Shown here: one piece after another, positions 18,447 to 26,409 of the stretch
Layout of the letters: each line of letters starts with the position of its first letter
Numbering within the stretch: position 1 is the stretch's first letter
NCBI RefSeq assembly: GCF_030846195.1
Contig: NZ_JAVCWH010000001.1
Span: 310,001-374,000 of the forward strand
Direction: 5' to 3'
Source of the DNA: Paracoccus yibinensis
GTDB taxonomy: Bacteria; Pseudomonadota; Alphaproteobacteria; Rhodobacterales; Rhodobacteraceae
DNA length: 64,000 nt
The notes under the pieces: model-generated
The model's database searches: none
What the model was told of the DNA's origin: nothing
Seen by the model: only the letters and a program-made list of their open reading frames with translations
Translations under genes and position numbers: made by a program

Positions 18447-19279
18447 AGCCGCCCCTGGTCATCTCCATTCAAAGCCAGGTCATCCACGGCCATGTCGGCA
18501 ATTCCGCAGCCGTCTTTCCCATGCAGGCGGCTGGGCTGGAAGTGGCGGCCGTCCCCACGGTGATCTTTTCCAACACCCCCGACTATCCCACCCTGCGCGG
18601 CGCGCCCCTGCCGCCGGACTTGTTCGCCGATCTGCTGCTGGGGGCCGAGGAACGCGGCTTGCCGCAGCGCGCGGACTGGCTGATGACGGGCTATATCGGC
18701 TCGGTCGAGGTGGGGCGGCTGACCGCAGACTTCGTCGCGCGGTGCAAGGCCGCCAACCCGCGCCTGCGCTATCTGTGCGACCCGGTGATGGGCGACGATG
18801 GGCCCGGTCTGTATGTTCCTGCCGAACTGGCGCGCATCATCGCGGACAGGCTGCTGCCGCTGGCGGATCTGGCGACGCCGAACACCTTTGAACTGGGACA
18901 CCTGACCGGACAGCCGATCAGGGGCATGGCCGATTTGCAGGCCGCCAGGGCCAGCCTGCGCATGTCACCAGGCGCTTCGCTGGTCGCGACAGGATGCGTG
19001 CTGGACGACAGCCCGGCCGATCATCTGGAAAGCGTGATCCTTGGACCCAGCGGTGCGACGCGCCACCCGACGCGCCGCCTGCCCATGGCCCTGCCCGGCA
19101 CGGGCGATCTGTTCGCGGGGCTGATCGTGGCATCCCTGGCCAAGGGCCGCGGCCTGATCCAGGCGGTCGAAGCAGCGCAGGATCTCACCTCGGCCGCGCT
19201 TGCCCATGCAGATCGCATCGGCGCCCGAGAAGTCGTGCTGTCCGATCCCGGTTTCCGAACCGCCCTTCTGACCCTGTAA
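18443..19279 (+). CDS. pdxY: Pyridoxal kinase (PfkB/ribokinase-like)
   Basis: The protein has 278 residues from a GTG start that overlaps the MOSC stop as GTGA, with GGAGGGCAGG just upstream. Motifs are VISIQSQVIHGHVGNSAAVF (substrate site), TGYIGSVEVG, YLCDPVMGDDGPGLYV, ATPNTFELGHLTG and the anion-hole/catalytic Asp in LPGTGDLFAGLIVA. It phosphorylates pyridoxal to PLP in the B6 salvage pathway. Coupling to the MOSC gene suggests a shared transcript. Confidence 0.93.
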   Translation: MKPPLVISIQSQVIHGHVGNSAAVFPMQAAGLEVAAVPTVIFSNTPDYPTLRGAPLPPDLFADLLLGAEERGLPQRADWLMTGYIGSVEVGRLTADFVARCKAANPRLRYLCDPVMGDDGPGLYVPAELARIIADRLLPLADLATPNTFELGHLTGQPIRGMADLQAARASLRMSPGASLVATGCVLDDSPADHLESVILGPSGATRHPTRRLPMALPGTGDLFAGLIVASLAKGRGLIQAVEAAQDLTSAALAHADRIGAREVVLSDPGFRTALLTL

Positions 19280-19291
19280 GCCCAAGAGGAC

Positions 19292-19732
19292 ATGATGGAC
19301 ATTGGCAGCGACCTGCCCCAGGCAACCGTGGACCGCATCCGCGACAGCTTTGCCCGCCAGGGGCTGATGTCCCTCCTGGGGGCTGAACTGGACCGGATAA
19401 AGGCGGGGCTGGTGACGATCCGCCTGCCCTTTCGGCAGGAACTGACGCAGCAGCACGGCTATTTCCACGCAGGCGGAACGGCGTCCATCGCGGATTCTGC
19501 AGGGGGCTATGCGGGCTTTACGCTGTTTCCCGAAAACACGTCGGTCCTGACGGTCGAATTCAAGCTGAACCTGATAAACCCCGCCCAGGGCGACTGGCTG
19601 GAGGCAGAGGGCCGCGTCATCAAGCCGGGCCGCACCCTGACCATATGCCAGCTGGATGTCTGGGGCATCGCCCCTGGCAAGCGCATCCATGTCGCCACCG
19701 GATTGCAGACCCTGATCCAGGTCAAGGGCTGA
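19292..19732 (+). CDS. PaaI-family hotdog thioesterase
   Basis: The 146-residue single hotdog domain has QQHGYFHAGGTASIADSAG, the conserved helix carrying the HGG-like active-site region, and SVLTVEFKLNLINPAQGD on the central strand. Members hydrolyse acyl-CoA thioesters, often phenylacetyl- or other aromatic acyl-CoAs; the substrate here is unknown. Two adjacent ATGs exist (19292 and 19295); the second has better spacing from AGAGGA. It follows pdxY by 12 bp and may share its transcript. Confidence 0.88.
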   Translation: MMDIGSDLPQATVDRIRDSFARQGLMSLLGAELDRIKAGLVTIRLPFRQELTQQHGYFHAGGTASIADSAGGYAGFTLFPENTSVLTVEFKLNLINPAQGDWLEAEGRVIKPGRTLTICQLDVWGIAPGKRIHVATGLQTLIQVKG

Positions 19733-19811
19733 CAAAAGCCGCCCCGCCGTGACAAGGCCGCGACGTTAGCGTAAACAGCCGCCAAGACGGAAAGCGCGAA
19801 GGGATTGCGGC

Positions 19812-21212
19812 ATGGCGGACGCTCGGATCGGACTGATCGGCTTGGGAACAATGGGGGCGGCGCTGGCGCTGAACATCGCGGAAAAAGGCTTTCCCATCGC
19901 GGTCTGGAACCGCACGGGCCAAGTGACGCGGGATTTCGCCGCAGGCGCGGGGGATCTGGCGGGGCGCATCGTTCCGACCGAGTCCCTGGCCGACCTGGTG
20001 GCCGCCATCACCCCGCCGCGCGCGATCATCCTGATGGTGCCCGCGGGCCGGCCGGTGGACGACCAGCTTGCCGCCCTGGCGCCCTTGCTGCACGCGGACG
20101 ATTTGGTGATCGACGCGGGCAATGCCGACTTCCATGATACCAACCGCCGCAATGCCGCGAACCTGCCCTTCCGCTTCCTGGGCATGGGCGTGTCCGGCGG
20201 AGAGGAAGGCGCGCGCCATGGCCCGGCGATCATGGGGGGCGGAGATGCGGCGGACTGGGCGCGCGTGGCCGACGTGATGACCGCCATCGCCGCCCGGGCC
20301 GAGGACGGCACCCCCTGCGCCGCCCGGATGGGCGATGCGGGCGCGGGGCATTTTGTGAAGATGGTCCACAACGGCATCGAATATGCCGACATGCAGATGA
20401 TCGCCGAGGTCTATGGCCTGCTGCGCGACGGCATGGGCCTGGACGCCGCCGCGATCAGCGCGGCCTTTGCCGGCTGGAACGAAGGCGCGCTGAAATCCTA
20501 TCTGATCGAGATTTCGGCCAAGGTCACGGCTGCCGCCGATCCCCATACCGGCAAGCCGATGGTTGATGTCATCCTGGATCGGGCTGGGCAGAAGGGCACC
20601 GGCCGCTGGACCGCCATCGAGGCGCAGCACCTGTCCGCCCCCATCCCGGTGATCGAGGCCGCCGTGATGGCGCGCAACGTCTCTGCCCGGCTGGACGAAC
20701 GGCAGGCCGGTCAGGCTTTGTTCGGGCCGGCCCCGCAGCCCTGCGCCCTAGCCTCGGAAACGCTGGAACAGGCGCTGATCGCGGGCAAGATCCTCTGCTA
20801 TGCGCAGGGTTTCGCAATGATCGCGGCCGCGTCCGACCGATTCGGCTGGACGCTGGATCTGCCCGAGATCGCGCGTGTCTGGCGCGCGGGCTGCATCATC
20901 CGGTCCGCCATGCTGAACGACATGGCATCGGCCCTGGCCGAGGACCCGGCCCGCAATCTGATCATGGCGCCTTTCTTTGCCGACCTGATCGAAACAGCCA
21001 TGCCGGCGCTGCGGCAGGTCGTGTCCCAGGGTGCTGCGGCGGGACACGCCCTGCCCGCCCTGGCATCGGGGTTGATGTGGTTCGACCTGATGCGCACCGG
21101 GCGCGGGACGGCCAACCTGATCCAGGCGCAGCGCGATTTCTTCGGCGCACACGGCTTCCAGCGCCTGGACGGGATCGACGATCCGCATGGCCCCTGGGGC
21201 CAGTCTGCATAA
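19812..21212 (+). CDS. gnd: 6-phosphogluconate dehydrogenase, decarboxylating
   Basis: The 466-residue protein has the Rossmann motif IGLIGLGTMGAALALNIAEK with NRT for NADP. The substrate motifs are LGMGVSGGEEGARHGPAIMGGG and GAGHFVKMVHNGIEYADMQ, which holds the catalytic Lys, and the large all-alpha domain completes the standard length. It oxidises 6-phosphogluconate to ribulose 5-phosphate with CO2 and NADPH (oxidative pentose phosphate pathway). It ends in a bidirectional hairpin shared with the PepSY gene. Confidence 0.97.
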   Translation: MADARIGLIGLGTMGAALALNIAEKGFPIAVWNRTGQVTRDFAAGAGDLAGRIVPTESLADLVAAITPPRAIILMVPAGRPVDDQLAALAPLLHADDLVIDAGNADFHDTNRRNAANLPFRFLGMGVSGGEEGARHGPAIMGGGDAADWARVADVMTAIAARAEDGTPCAARMGDAGAGHFVKMVHNGIEYADMQMIAEVYGLLRDGMGLDAAAISAAFAGWNEGALKSYLIEISAKVTAAADPHTGKPMVDVILDRAGQKGTGRWTAIEAQHLSAPIPVIEAAVMARNVSARLDERQAGQALFGPAPQPCALASETLEQALIAGKILCYAQGFAMIAAASDRFGWTLDLPEIARVWRAGCIIRSAMLNDMASALAEDPARNLIMAPFFADLIETAMPALRQVVSQGAAAGHALPALASGLMWFDLMRTGRGTANLIQAQRDFFGAHGFQRLDGIDDPHGPWGQSA

Positions 21213-21219
21213 GGGAAAA

Positions 21220-21240
21220 GGGGCAGCGCGATGTTGCCCC
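21220..21240. terminator. Bidirectional terminator-like hairpin between gnd and the PepSY gene
   Basis: GGGGCA (21220-21225) pairs with TGCCCC (21235-21240) across a 9-base loop. Flanking AAAAG on the left gives a short U run for the minus transcript, and CTTC follows on the plus strand. It is placed between two convergent stops. Confidence 0.45.
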
Positions 21241-21262
21241 CTTCATCCAAAAGCCGCACCGT

Positions 21263-21520
21263 TTACTGCTGCATTTCGCCGGATGCCGGGTCCACGCGGA
21301 TCTCGACCTCGCGATTGTCGGCGTTCTGGTACTCGACTTCCCAATATCCGTCGTCGTCCCAAGACACATCGGTGATGTGTCCCAGTTCGCCGGCCAAGTC
21401 GGCTTCAAGCTTGGTCACCAGTTGCGACAGGGGCATCGACCCTTCGGGCGGGGTTTCCTGCGCCATCAGCGCAGTGGGGGCAGCAATCAGCGTGGCCAGG
21501 GCAATCATGCGAATCGTCAT
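21263..21520 (-). CDS. Small periplasmic PepSY-domain protein
   Basis: The 85-residue protein has a signal peptide MTIRMIALATLIAAPTALMA cleaved before QETPPEG. One PepSY-like domain follows: LVTKLEADLAGELGHITDVS, then WEVEYQNADNREVEIRVDPA. PepSY domains are thought to inhibit or tether proteases or to sense envelope state; no function is assigned here. AAGGAG lies 7 bases before the ATG at 21520, supporting that start over longer readings. It neighbours the ssrA gene. Confidence 0.8.
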   Translation of the reverse strand: MTIRMIALATLIAAPTALMAQETPPEGSMPLSQLVTKLEADLAGELGHITDVSWDDDGYWEVEYQNADNREVEIRVDPASGEMQQ

Positions 21521-21614
21521 GGGTAAACTCCTTGAATAGAGCCACCCAACGACTTGGCCTGCCCGCGGTTCCGGGGCCTTGCGGCGGGGATCGTGCGGTC
21601 CTATATTCGTCCTG

Positions 21615-21960
21615 TTCGGGGCAACCCGGACTATGGACATAAACGCGCATGGAATAAGCGGATCGGACCCGGGGGCGGTACCCGGCGACTCCACCAGATC
21701 ACCCTCGTTGGGGGGCCTTGGGGTCGAAACAGGATCGACGAACGTCTAAAGATGTTTGCTTTGTCTCGGTGAGCTACCACCGTCATCGGTGCAAAATGTA
21801 CAGTTGCCAACGACAACCGTGCTCCGGTCGCGCTGGCTGCGTAAGCAGTCCGCAAGATCGAAACCTAAGCCCTTCCGCCTAGCAGCGTAAGGCGGGGCCC
21901 GCAGGAGCCTGGCAACAGAATCCTGTACTTTCAACCAGTTCTTTGCACTCCTGCGCAGGC
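21615..21960 (+). ncRNA. ssrA: Two-piece (circularly permuted) tmRNA gene
   Basis: The 3' acceptor piece comes first: a T-stem (21669-21673 with 21681-21685) and CGACTCC plus ACCA ending at 21696. The coding piece starts at 21720 with GGGGTCG, which pairs perfectly (one G-U) with CGACTCC 21686-21692 to rebuild the 7-bp acceptor stem, followed by GGATCGACG as in other tmRNAs. The 23 bases between are the excised intervening segment. The tag reading frame at 21806-21841 encodes ANDNRAPVALAA, then TAA. The 5' limit of the acceptor piece is estimated. It rescues stalled ribosomes and tags proteins for ClpXP. Confidence 0.93.
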
Positions 21961-21986
21961 GCCCGCAAGAGGCGCGCGGGTTTCTT
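21957..21986 (+). terminator. Terminator of ssrA
   Basis: GCGCC/GGCGC and the overlapping CCCGC/GCGGG arms form a GC-rich hairpin with a CGCAAGA-type loop. It is followed at once by TTTCTT (21981-21986), just after the last tmRNA-like segment. Confidence 0.55.
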
Positions 21987-22059
21987 GCCCAGGCGCAGGA
22001 CGCCCCCTTTTCATCGTCGGTCATATGCCTATGCTGGCCCGAAATCGAAGGGGACGGGC

Positions 22060-22527
22060 ATGGCGCGATCTGGAATCGACTATGGCGGAATGATGCATCG
22101 CGCGATGCAGGCTTTGATCGCGGATGTGCTGGAACGCGTCGCCGAACACGGTCTGCCGGGCGATCATCATTTCTTCATCACTTTTGACACGCGCGATGAA
22201 GGGGTCGAGATGGCCGACTGGCTGCGCGAACGCTACCCCGAGGAAATGACCATCGTCATCCAGCACTGGTTCGACAACCTGACCGTGGACGACGAAGGCT
22301 TCACTGTCACCCTGAACTTCGGCAACTCTCCTGAACCGCTGCGTATTCCCTTTGACGCGCTGCGCACCTTTGTGGACCCCTCGGTCGAATTCGGCCTGCG
22401 CTTCGAGACGCAAGAGTCTGACGATGATGATGAGGACGAGGAAGACGACGAAGACGGTGACGACAATCCCGACGGCGCCCCGAACGGCGGCGGAGAGGTC
22501 GTGCAACTGGACCGCTGGCGTAAATAG
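22060..22527 (+). CDS. sspB: ClpXP adaptor SspB (alphaproteobacterial type)
   Basis: The protein has 155 residues. The folded domain runs to about residue 115 (MMHRAMQALIADVLERVAEH, then HHFFITFDTRDEGVEMADWL and MTIVIQHWFDNLTV), as in SspB. A very acidic linker follows, and the C-terminus EVVQLDRWRK fits the short ClpX-docking peptide of SspB proteins. It tethers ssrA-tagged substrates to ClpX. The gene lies directly downstream of ssrA, whose tag it should recognise. The ATG at 22060 follows GAAGGGGA. Confidence 0.9.
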   Translation: MARSGIDYGGMMHRAMQALIADVLERVAEHGLPGDHHFFITFDTRDEGVEMADWLRERYPEEMTIVIQHWFDNLTVDDEGFTVTLNFGNSPEPLRIPFDALRTFVDPSVEFGLRFETQESDDDDEDEEDDEDGDDNPDGAPNGGGEVVQLDRWRK

Positions 22528-22532
22528 TAAAA

Positions 22533-22551
22533 GGGGCGCCTGACGCGCCCC
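22533..22551. terminator. Bidirectional terminator between sspB and prfC
   Basis: GGGGCGC (22533-22539) and GCGCCCC (22545-22551) form a 7-bp perfect stem with a 5-base loop. On the minus strand it is followed by TTTTACT, on the plus strand by ATTCCTT. It lies between the convergent stops of sspB and prfC. Confidence 0.65.
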
Positions 22552-22556
22552 ATTCC

Positions 22557-24152
22557 TTATACCATCATTTCCTTCGTTGCGGTCAGCCGCAGTTCCGGGT
22601 GATCGCGCGCCACGCGGTCGATGTCCCATTGCAACCGCGTCAGATAGACCATGTCGCCGTCGTGATCCTGGGCGATGTGGCCCTTGTTGGCCTGCACGAA
22701 GGCATCGACCTTGTCCTTGGGTCCTGCGACCCAGCGGGCGCTGGTGAACTGCGATGCCTCGAAGCGGACGGGGATGCCGTATTCGATCTCGATCCGGCTG
22801 GCCAGAACCTCGAACTGCAGGGCGCCGACGACGCCGACGATGAAGCCCGACCCGATCATCGGCTTGAAGACCTTGGCCGCGCCTTCCTCGGCGAACTGCA
22901 TCAGCGCCTTTTCCAGGTGCTTGGCCTTCATCGGATCGGTCGCGCGCACCGATTGCAGCAATTCCGGCGCGAACGACGGGATTCCGGTAAAGCGCAGCGC
23001 CTCGCCCTCGGTCAGGGCGTCGCCGATGCGAAGCTGGCCGTGGTTCGGGATGCCGATGATGTCGCCCGCCCAGGCTTCCTCGGCCAGTTCGCGGTCGGCG
23101 GCCAGGAACAGCACCGGGTTCGTCACCGCCATCGGCTTTTTCGACCGCACATGGGTCAGCTTCATCCCGCGTTCGAAATGACCGCTGGCCAGACGCACGA
23201 AGGCCACCCGGTCGCGGTGCTTGGGATCCATGTTGGCCTGCACCTTGAAGACAAAGCCGGTGACGGGTTTTTCCTCGGGCGCGATCTCTCGGTCGGCGCT
23301 GTTCTGGGGCTGCGGCTGGGGGCCGAACTCGCCGATACCGACCATCAACTCCTTCACGCCAAAGCTGTTGATCGCGCTGCCGAACCAGATCGGCGTCATG
23401 TGCCCCTCCAGGAAAGCCTTGCGGTCGAAGGCGGGCAGCAGTTCGCGCGCCATCTCGATTTCCTCGCGCAACTTGTCCAGCAGGTCGGCGGGAACGTGAT
23501 CGGCAAGCTTGGGATCGTCCAAGCCATTGATCTTGATCGATTCGGCGACCCGGTTCCTGTCGGCCCGGTCCATCAGTTCCAGCCGGTCGTGCAGCAGGTC
23601 ATAGCAGCCCACGAAATCGCGCCCCGATCCGATGGGCCAGCTTGCCGGGGCCACGTCGATGGCCAGGTTTTCCTGGATCTCATCAATGATTTCGAAGGTG
23701 TCGCGGGCTTCCCGATCCATCTTGTTGCAGAAGGTCAGGATCGGCAGGTCGCGCATCCGGCAAACCTCGAACAGCTTGCGGGTCTGCGATTCGACGCCCT
23801 TGGCCCCATCGATGACCATGATCGCCGCATCCACAGCCGTCAGCGTGCGATAGGTGTCTTCCGAAAAGTCGCTGTGGCCCGGCGTATCGACCAGGTTGAA
23901 GCGGTAACGGTCGAAGTCGAAGGACATGGCGGACGCGCTGACCGAGATCCCGCGATCCTGTTCCATCTTCATGAAGTCGGACCGCGTGCGCCGCGCCTCG
24001 CCCTTGGCGCGCACCTGCCCGGCCATCTGGATCGCCCCGCCGAACAGCAGGAACTTTTCGGTCAGCGTGGTCTTGCCGGCATCCGGGTGCGCGATGATCG
24101 CGAAGGTGCGGCGGCGGGCGATTTCGGGGGGAAGATCGGGGCGGTTTGTCAT
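22557..24152 (-). CDS. prfC: Peptide chain release factor 3
   Basis: This 531-residue translational GTPase has G1 AIIAHPDAGKTTLTEKFLLF, switch II/G3 VDTPGHSDFSEDTYR and G4 LTFCNKMDREARD. The RF3-specific insert GAIQMAGQVRAKG distinguishes it from EF-G. It recycles RF1/RF2 from the ribosome after termination. The start at 24152 follows from family alignment (MTNRPDLPPEIARRRTFAII); the extra 16 codons upstream are not conserved. Confidence 0.96.
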   Translation of the reverse strand: MTNRPDLPPEIARRRTFAIIAHPDAGKTTLTEKFLLFGGAIQMAGQVRAKGEARRTRSDFMKMEQDRGISVSASAMSFDFDRYRFNLVDTPGHSDFSEDTYRTLTAVDAAIMVIDGAKGVESQTRKLFEVCRMRDLPILTFCNKMDREARDTFEIIDEIQENLAIDVAPASWPIGSGRDFVGCYDLLHDRLELMDRADRNRVAESIKINGLDDPKLADHVPADLLDKLREEIEMARELLPAFDRKAFLEGHMTPIWFGSAINSFGVKELMVGIGEFGPQPQPQNSADREIAPEEKPVTGFVFKVQANMDPKHRDRVAFVRLASGHFERGMKLTHVRSKKPMAVTNPVLFLAADRELAEEAWAGDIIGIPNHGQLRIGDALTEGEALRFTGIPSFAPELLQSVRATDPMKAKHLEKALMQFAEEGAAKVFKPMIGSGFIVGVVGALQFEVLASRIEIEYGIPVRFEASQFTSARWVAGPKDKVDAFVQANKGHIAQDHDGDMVYLTRLQWDIDRVARDHPELRLTATKEMMV

Positions 24153-24228
24153 GGGCGGCCTGTAGCCTGCAAAACGGAATTGCGCAATCGCCAAGGGCAT
24201 TGCGTCAGGGTGCAGGCGTTCTGAAGGA

Positions 24229-24303
24229 TGGTGCTGCGAGAGAGGATTGAACTCTCGACCTCACCCTTACCAAGGGTGTGCTCTACCACTGAGCTACCGC
24301 AGC
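24229..24303 (-). tRNA. tRNA-Thr (GGT anticodon)
   Basis: On the minus strand it is a 75-base cloverleaf with encoded CCA. The acceptor is GCTGCGG paired with TCGCAGC (one G-U), the D arm is TAGCTCAGTGGTAGAGCA, the anticodon stem CACCC/GGGTG has loop TTGGTAA (anticodon GGT), and the T loop is TTCAATC. It lies between prfC and the murA operon. Confidence 0.95.
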
Positions 24304-24435
24304 GCCGTGAGGGGGCGTTTAGACAAAGCGGCTGCCCCGCGCAAGGGGGATCGGCAGAAAAATCGCCCGTGGCGGACCCTGCGGCGGCGCGGGCTTTGCT
24401 GGACTGTTGCCGCGACCGGCGCTAACAGGTTGCGG

Positions 24436-24600
24436 ATGAACGACCGCCCGGACGACACCAAGAAAGGGAACAGCCGCGAGGAACGGCTGCGCGCCGCCCT
24501 GCGCGCCAACCTGCAACGCCGCAAGGCACAGGCGCGCGCGCGGGCGCTCGATGACACGGACGGGCAGCAGGACAGCGATACAGGCAAGGACGACACCTAG
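24436..24600 (+). CDS. Small charged hypothetical protein upstream of murA
   Basis: The 54-residue protein begins MNDRPDDTKKGNSREERLRA. It has a basic helical centre (ALRANLQRRKAQARARA) and an acidic tail ending in TGKDDT. The stop codon TAG at 24598-24600 directly abuts the murA ATG at 24601, with no gap. That makes translation through the pair plausible, with the murA ribosome-binding site inside this ORF. Small ORFs of this kind are seen before murA in related Rhodobacterales (recollection, not checked). No function is known. Confidence 0.6.
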   Translation: MNDRPDDTKKGNSREERLRAALRANLQRRKAQARARALDDTDGQQDSDTGKDDT

Positions 24601-25869
24601 ATGGACCAGATCATCGTGCGCGGGAACGGCCCGCTTCAGGGCGAAATCCCGATTGCGGGGGCCAAGAACGCCTGCCTGACGCTGATGCCCGCGACGCTGC
24701 TGACCGACCAGCCGCTGACGCTGACCAATGCGCCGCGCCTGTCCGACATTCGCACCATGACCGCGCTGCTGCAAAGCCTGGGGGCCGAGGCCGCCAGCCT
24801 GCAGGACGGACAGGTGCTGGCCATGTCCAGCCATGCGCTGACCAGCCACCGCGCGGATTACGACATCGTGCGCAAGATGCGCGCCTCGATCCTGGTGCTG
24901 GGACCGATGCTGGCCCGCGACGGCCGGGCCGAAGTGTCGCTGCCCGGCGGCTGCGCCATCGGTGCGCGGCCCGTGGACCTGCACCTGAGGGCGTTGGAGG
25001 CGATGGGTGCCGAACTGGACCTGCGAGACGGCTACGTCCACGCCAAGGCGCCGACTGGCGGCCTGCGCGGCGCTGTCGTGGAATTCCCGCTGGTCTCCGT
25101 CGGCGCGACCGAGAACGCCTTGATGGCCGCGACGCTTGCCAAGGGCACGACCGTCCTGAAGAACGCCGCGCGAGAGCCCGAGATCGTGGACCTGGCCCGC
25201 TGCCTGCGCGCCATGGGCGCCCAGATCGACGGCGAGGGCACCAGCACCATCACCATCCAGGGCGTTGCGGCCCTGCACGGCGCGACCCATCCCGTCGTGA
25301 CCGACCGGATAGAGCTTGGCACCTATATGCTGGCTCCCGCCATCTGCGGCGGCGAGGTCGAGTGCCTGGGCGGCCGGATCGAGCTGCTGTCGGCCTTCTG
25401 CGAAAAGCTGGACGAGGCCGGGATCGACGTCACAGAGACCCCGCGCGGCATCAAGGTCAGCCGCAGGAACGGCATCCGCGCCGTCAATGTCACGACCGAA
25501 CCCTTCCCCGGCTTCCCGACCGACCTTCAGGCGCAGTTCATGGCGCTGATGTGCGTGGCCGAAGGCACCAGCGTGCTGGAGGAAACGATCTTCGAGAACC
25601 GCTTCATGCACGCCCCGGAACTGACCCGCATGGGCGCCCGGATCGAGGTTCACGGCGGCCATGCAACCGTGACCGGGGTTGACGGGTTGCGGGGTGCACC
25701 GGTGATGGCCACGGATCTGCGCGCCTCGGTCAGCCTGATCCTTGCGGGGCTTGCCGCCGAAGGCCAGACCACGGTCAGCCGCGTCTATCACCTTGACCGG
25801 GGCTATGAACATGTCGTGCGCAAGCTGCGCGGCGTGGGCGCCCATATCGAACGCGTGAAAGAGGAATAA
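24601..25869 (+). CDS. murA: UDP-N-acetylglucosamine 1-carboxyvinyltransferase
   Basis: This 422-residue EPSP-synthase-fold enzyme has [19 protein letters not shown] (Lys and Asn of the substrate site) and [20 protein letters not shown], whose Cys118 is the PEP/fosfomycin-reactive cysteine. It also has [14 protein letters not shown] segment [19 protein letters not shown]. It catalyses the first committed step of peptidoglycan synthesis. With Cys rather than Asp at the catalytic site, fosfomycin sensitivity at the enzyme level is expected. It is followed closely by the DUF2948 gene. Confidence 0.97.
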   Translation: MDQIIVRGNGPLQGEIPIAGAKNACLTLMPATLLTDQPLTLTNAPRLSDIRTMTALLQSLGAEAASLQDGQVLAMSSHALTSHRADYDIVRKMRASILVLGPMLARDGRAEVSLPGGCAIGARPVDLHLRALEAMGAELDLRDGYVHAKAPTGGLRGAVVEFPLVSVGATENALMAATLAKGTTVLKNAAREPEIVDLARCLRAMGAQIDGEGTSTITIQGVAALHGATHPVVTDRIELGTYMLAPAICGGEVECLGGRIELLSAFCEKLDEAGIDVTETPRGIKVSRRNGIRAVNVTTEPFPGFPTDLQAQFMALMCVAEGTSVLEETIFENRFMHAPELTRMGARIEVHGGHATVTGVDGLRGAPVMATDLRASVSLILAGLAAEGQTTVSRVYHLDRGYEHVVRKLRGVGAHIERVKEE

Positions 25870-25872
25870 GCC

Positions 25873-26349
25873 ATGCCACAGGATGCCCGCTTTGCCGATG
25901 CCGATCCCGCGCCCCTGGCGCTGATGGCCGAGGACGAGCAGGATCTGCGCATCCTCTCGGCCCTGCTTCAGGATGCTATCCTGCCCGCGTCCGAAATGTC
26001 CTATGACCATCGGGGACGGTCGCTGGCCCTGCTGCTGAACCGGTTCCGCTGGGAAGATGCCGAACAGGCCTCGACCGAGGGGCGCGACTATGAACGCGTC
26101 CGCTCGGTCCTGCTGATCCGCGACGTTCAGCGCGTCCTGTCGGACGGGATCAACCGGGATGCGGATACCGTCCTGGAACTGCTGGCGATTGTCTGGCAGC
26201 CGGGCCAGGACGGAACGGGGCGGCTGCTGCTGGAATTCGCGGGCGACGGCACCCTGGTCGCCGAGGTCGAATGCATCAACATCGACCTGCGCGACGTGAC
26301 GCGCCCCTATCGCGCAGTGTCCGGCAAGGCGCCCGTCCACCCCGACTGA
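25873..26349 (+). CDS. DUF2948 family protein
   Basis: The 158-residue cytosolic protein contains LMAEDEQDLRILSALLQDAI and EMSYDHRGRSLALLLNRFRWED, which match the DUF2948 family found almost only in alphaproteobacteria. It begins 3 bp after murA and precedes hisD by 60 bp, a conserved order that suggests cotranscription. No catalytic motif is visible and no function is known. Confidence 0.85.
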   Translation: MPQDARFADADPAPLALMAEDEQDLRILSALLQDAILPASEMSYDHRGRSLALLLNRFRWEDAEQASTEGRDYERVRSVLLIRDVQRVLSDGINRDADTVLELLAIVWQPGQDGTGRLLLEFAGDGTLVAEVECINIDLRDVTRPYRAVSGKAPVHPD

Positions 26350-26409
26350 AGCGCGGCTTGAGGCGCCGTCGGCTTGCGGCTAACAAGGCGTGACGCCAGG
26401 GGAAACACC

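Noticed and set aside
24319..26340. A 673-codon minus-strand frame opposite murA
   Set aside because: Antisense shadow rich in Gly, His and Gln; murA and DUF2948 explain the region.
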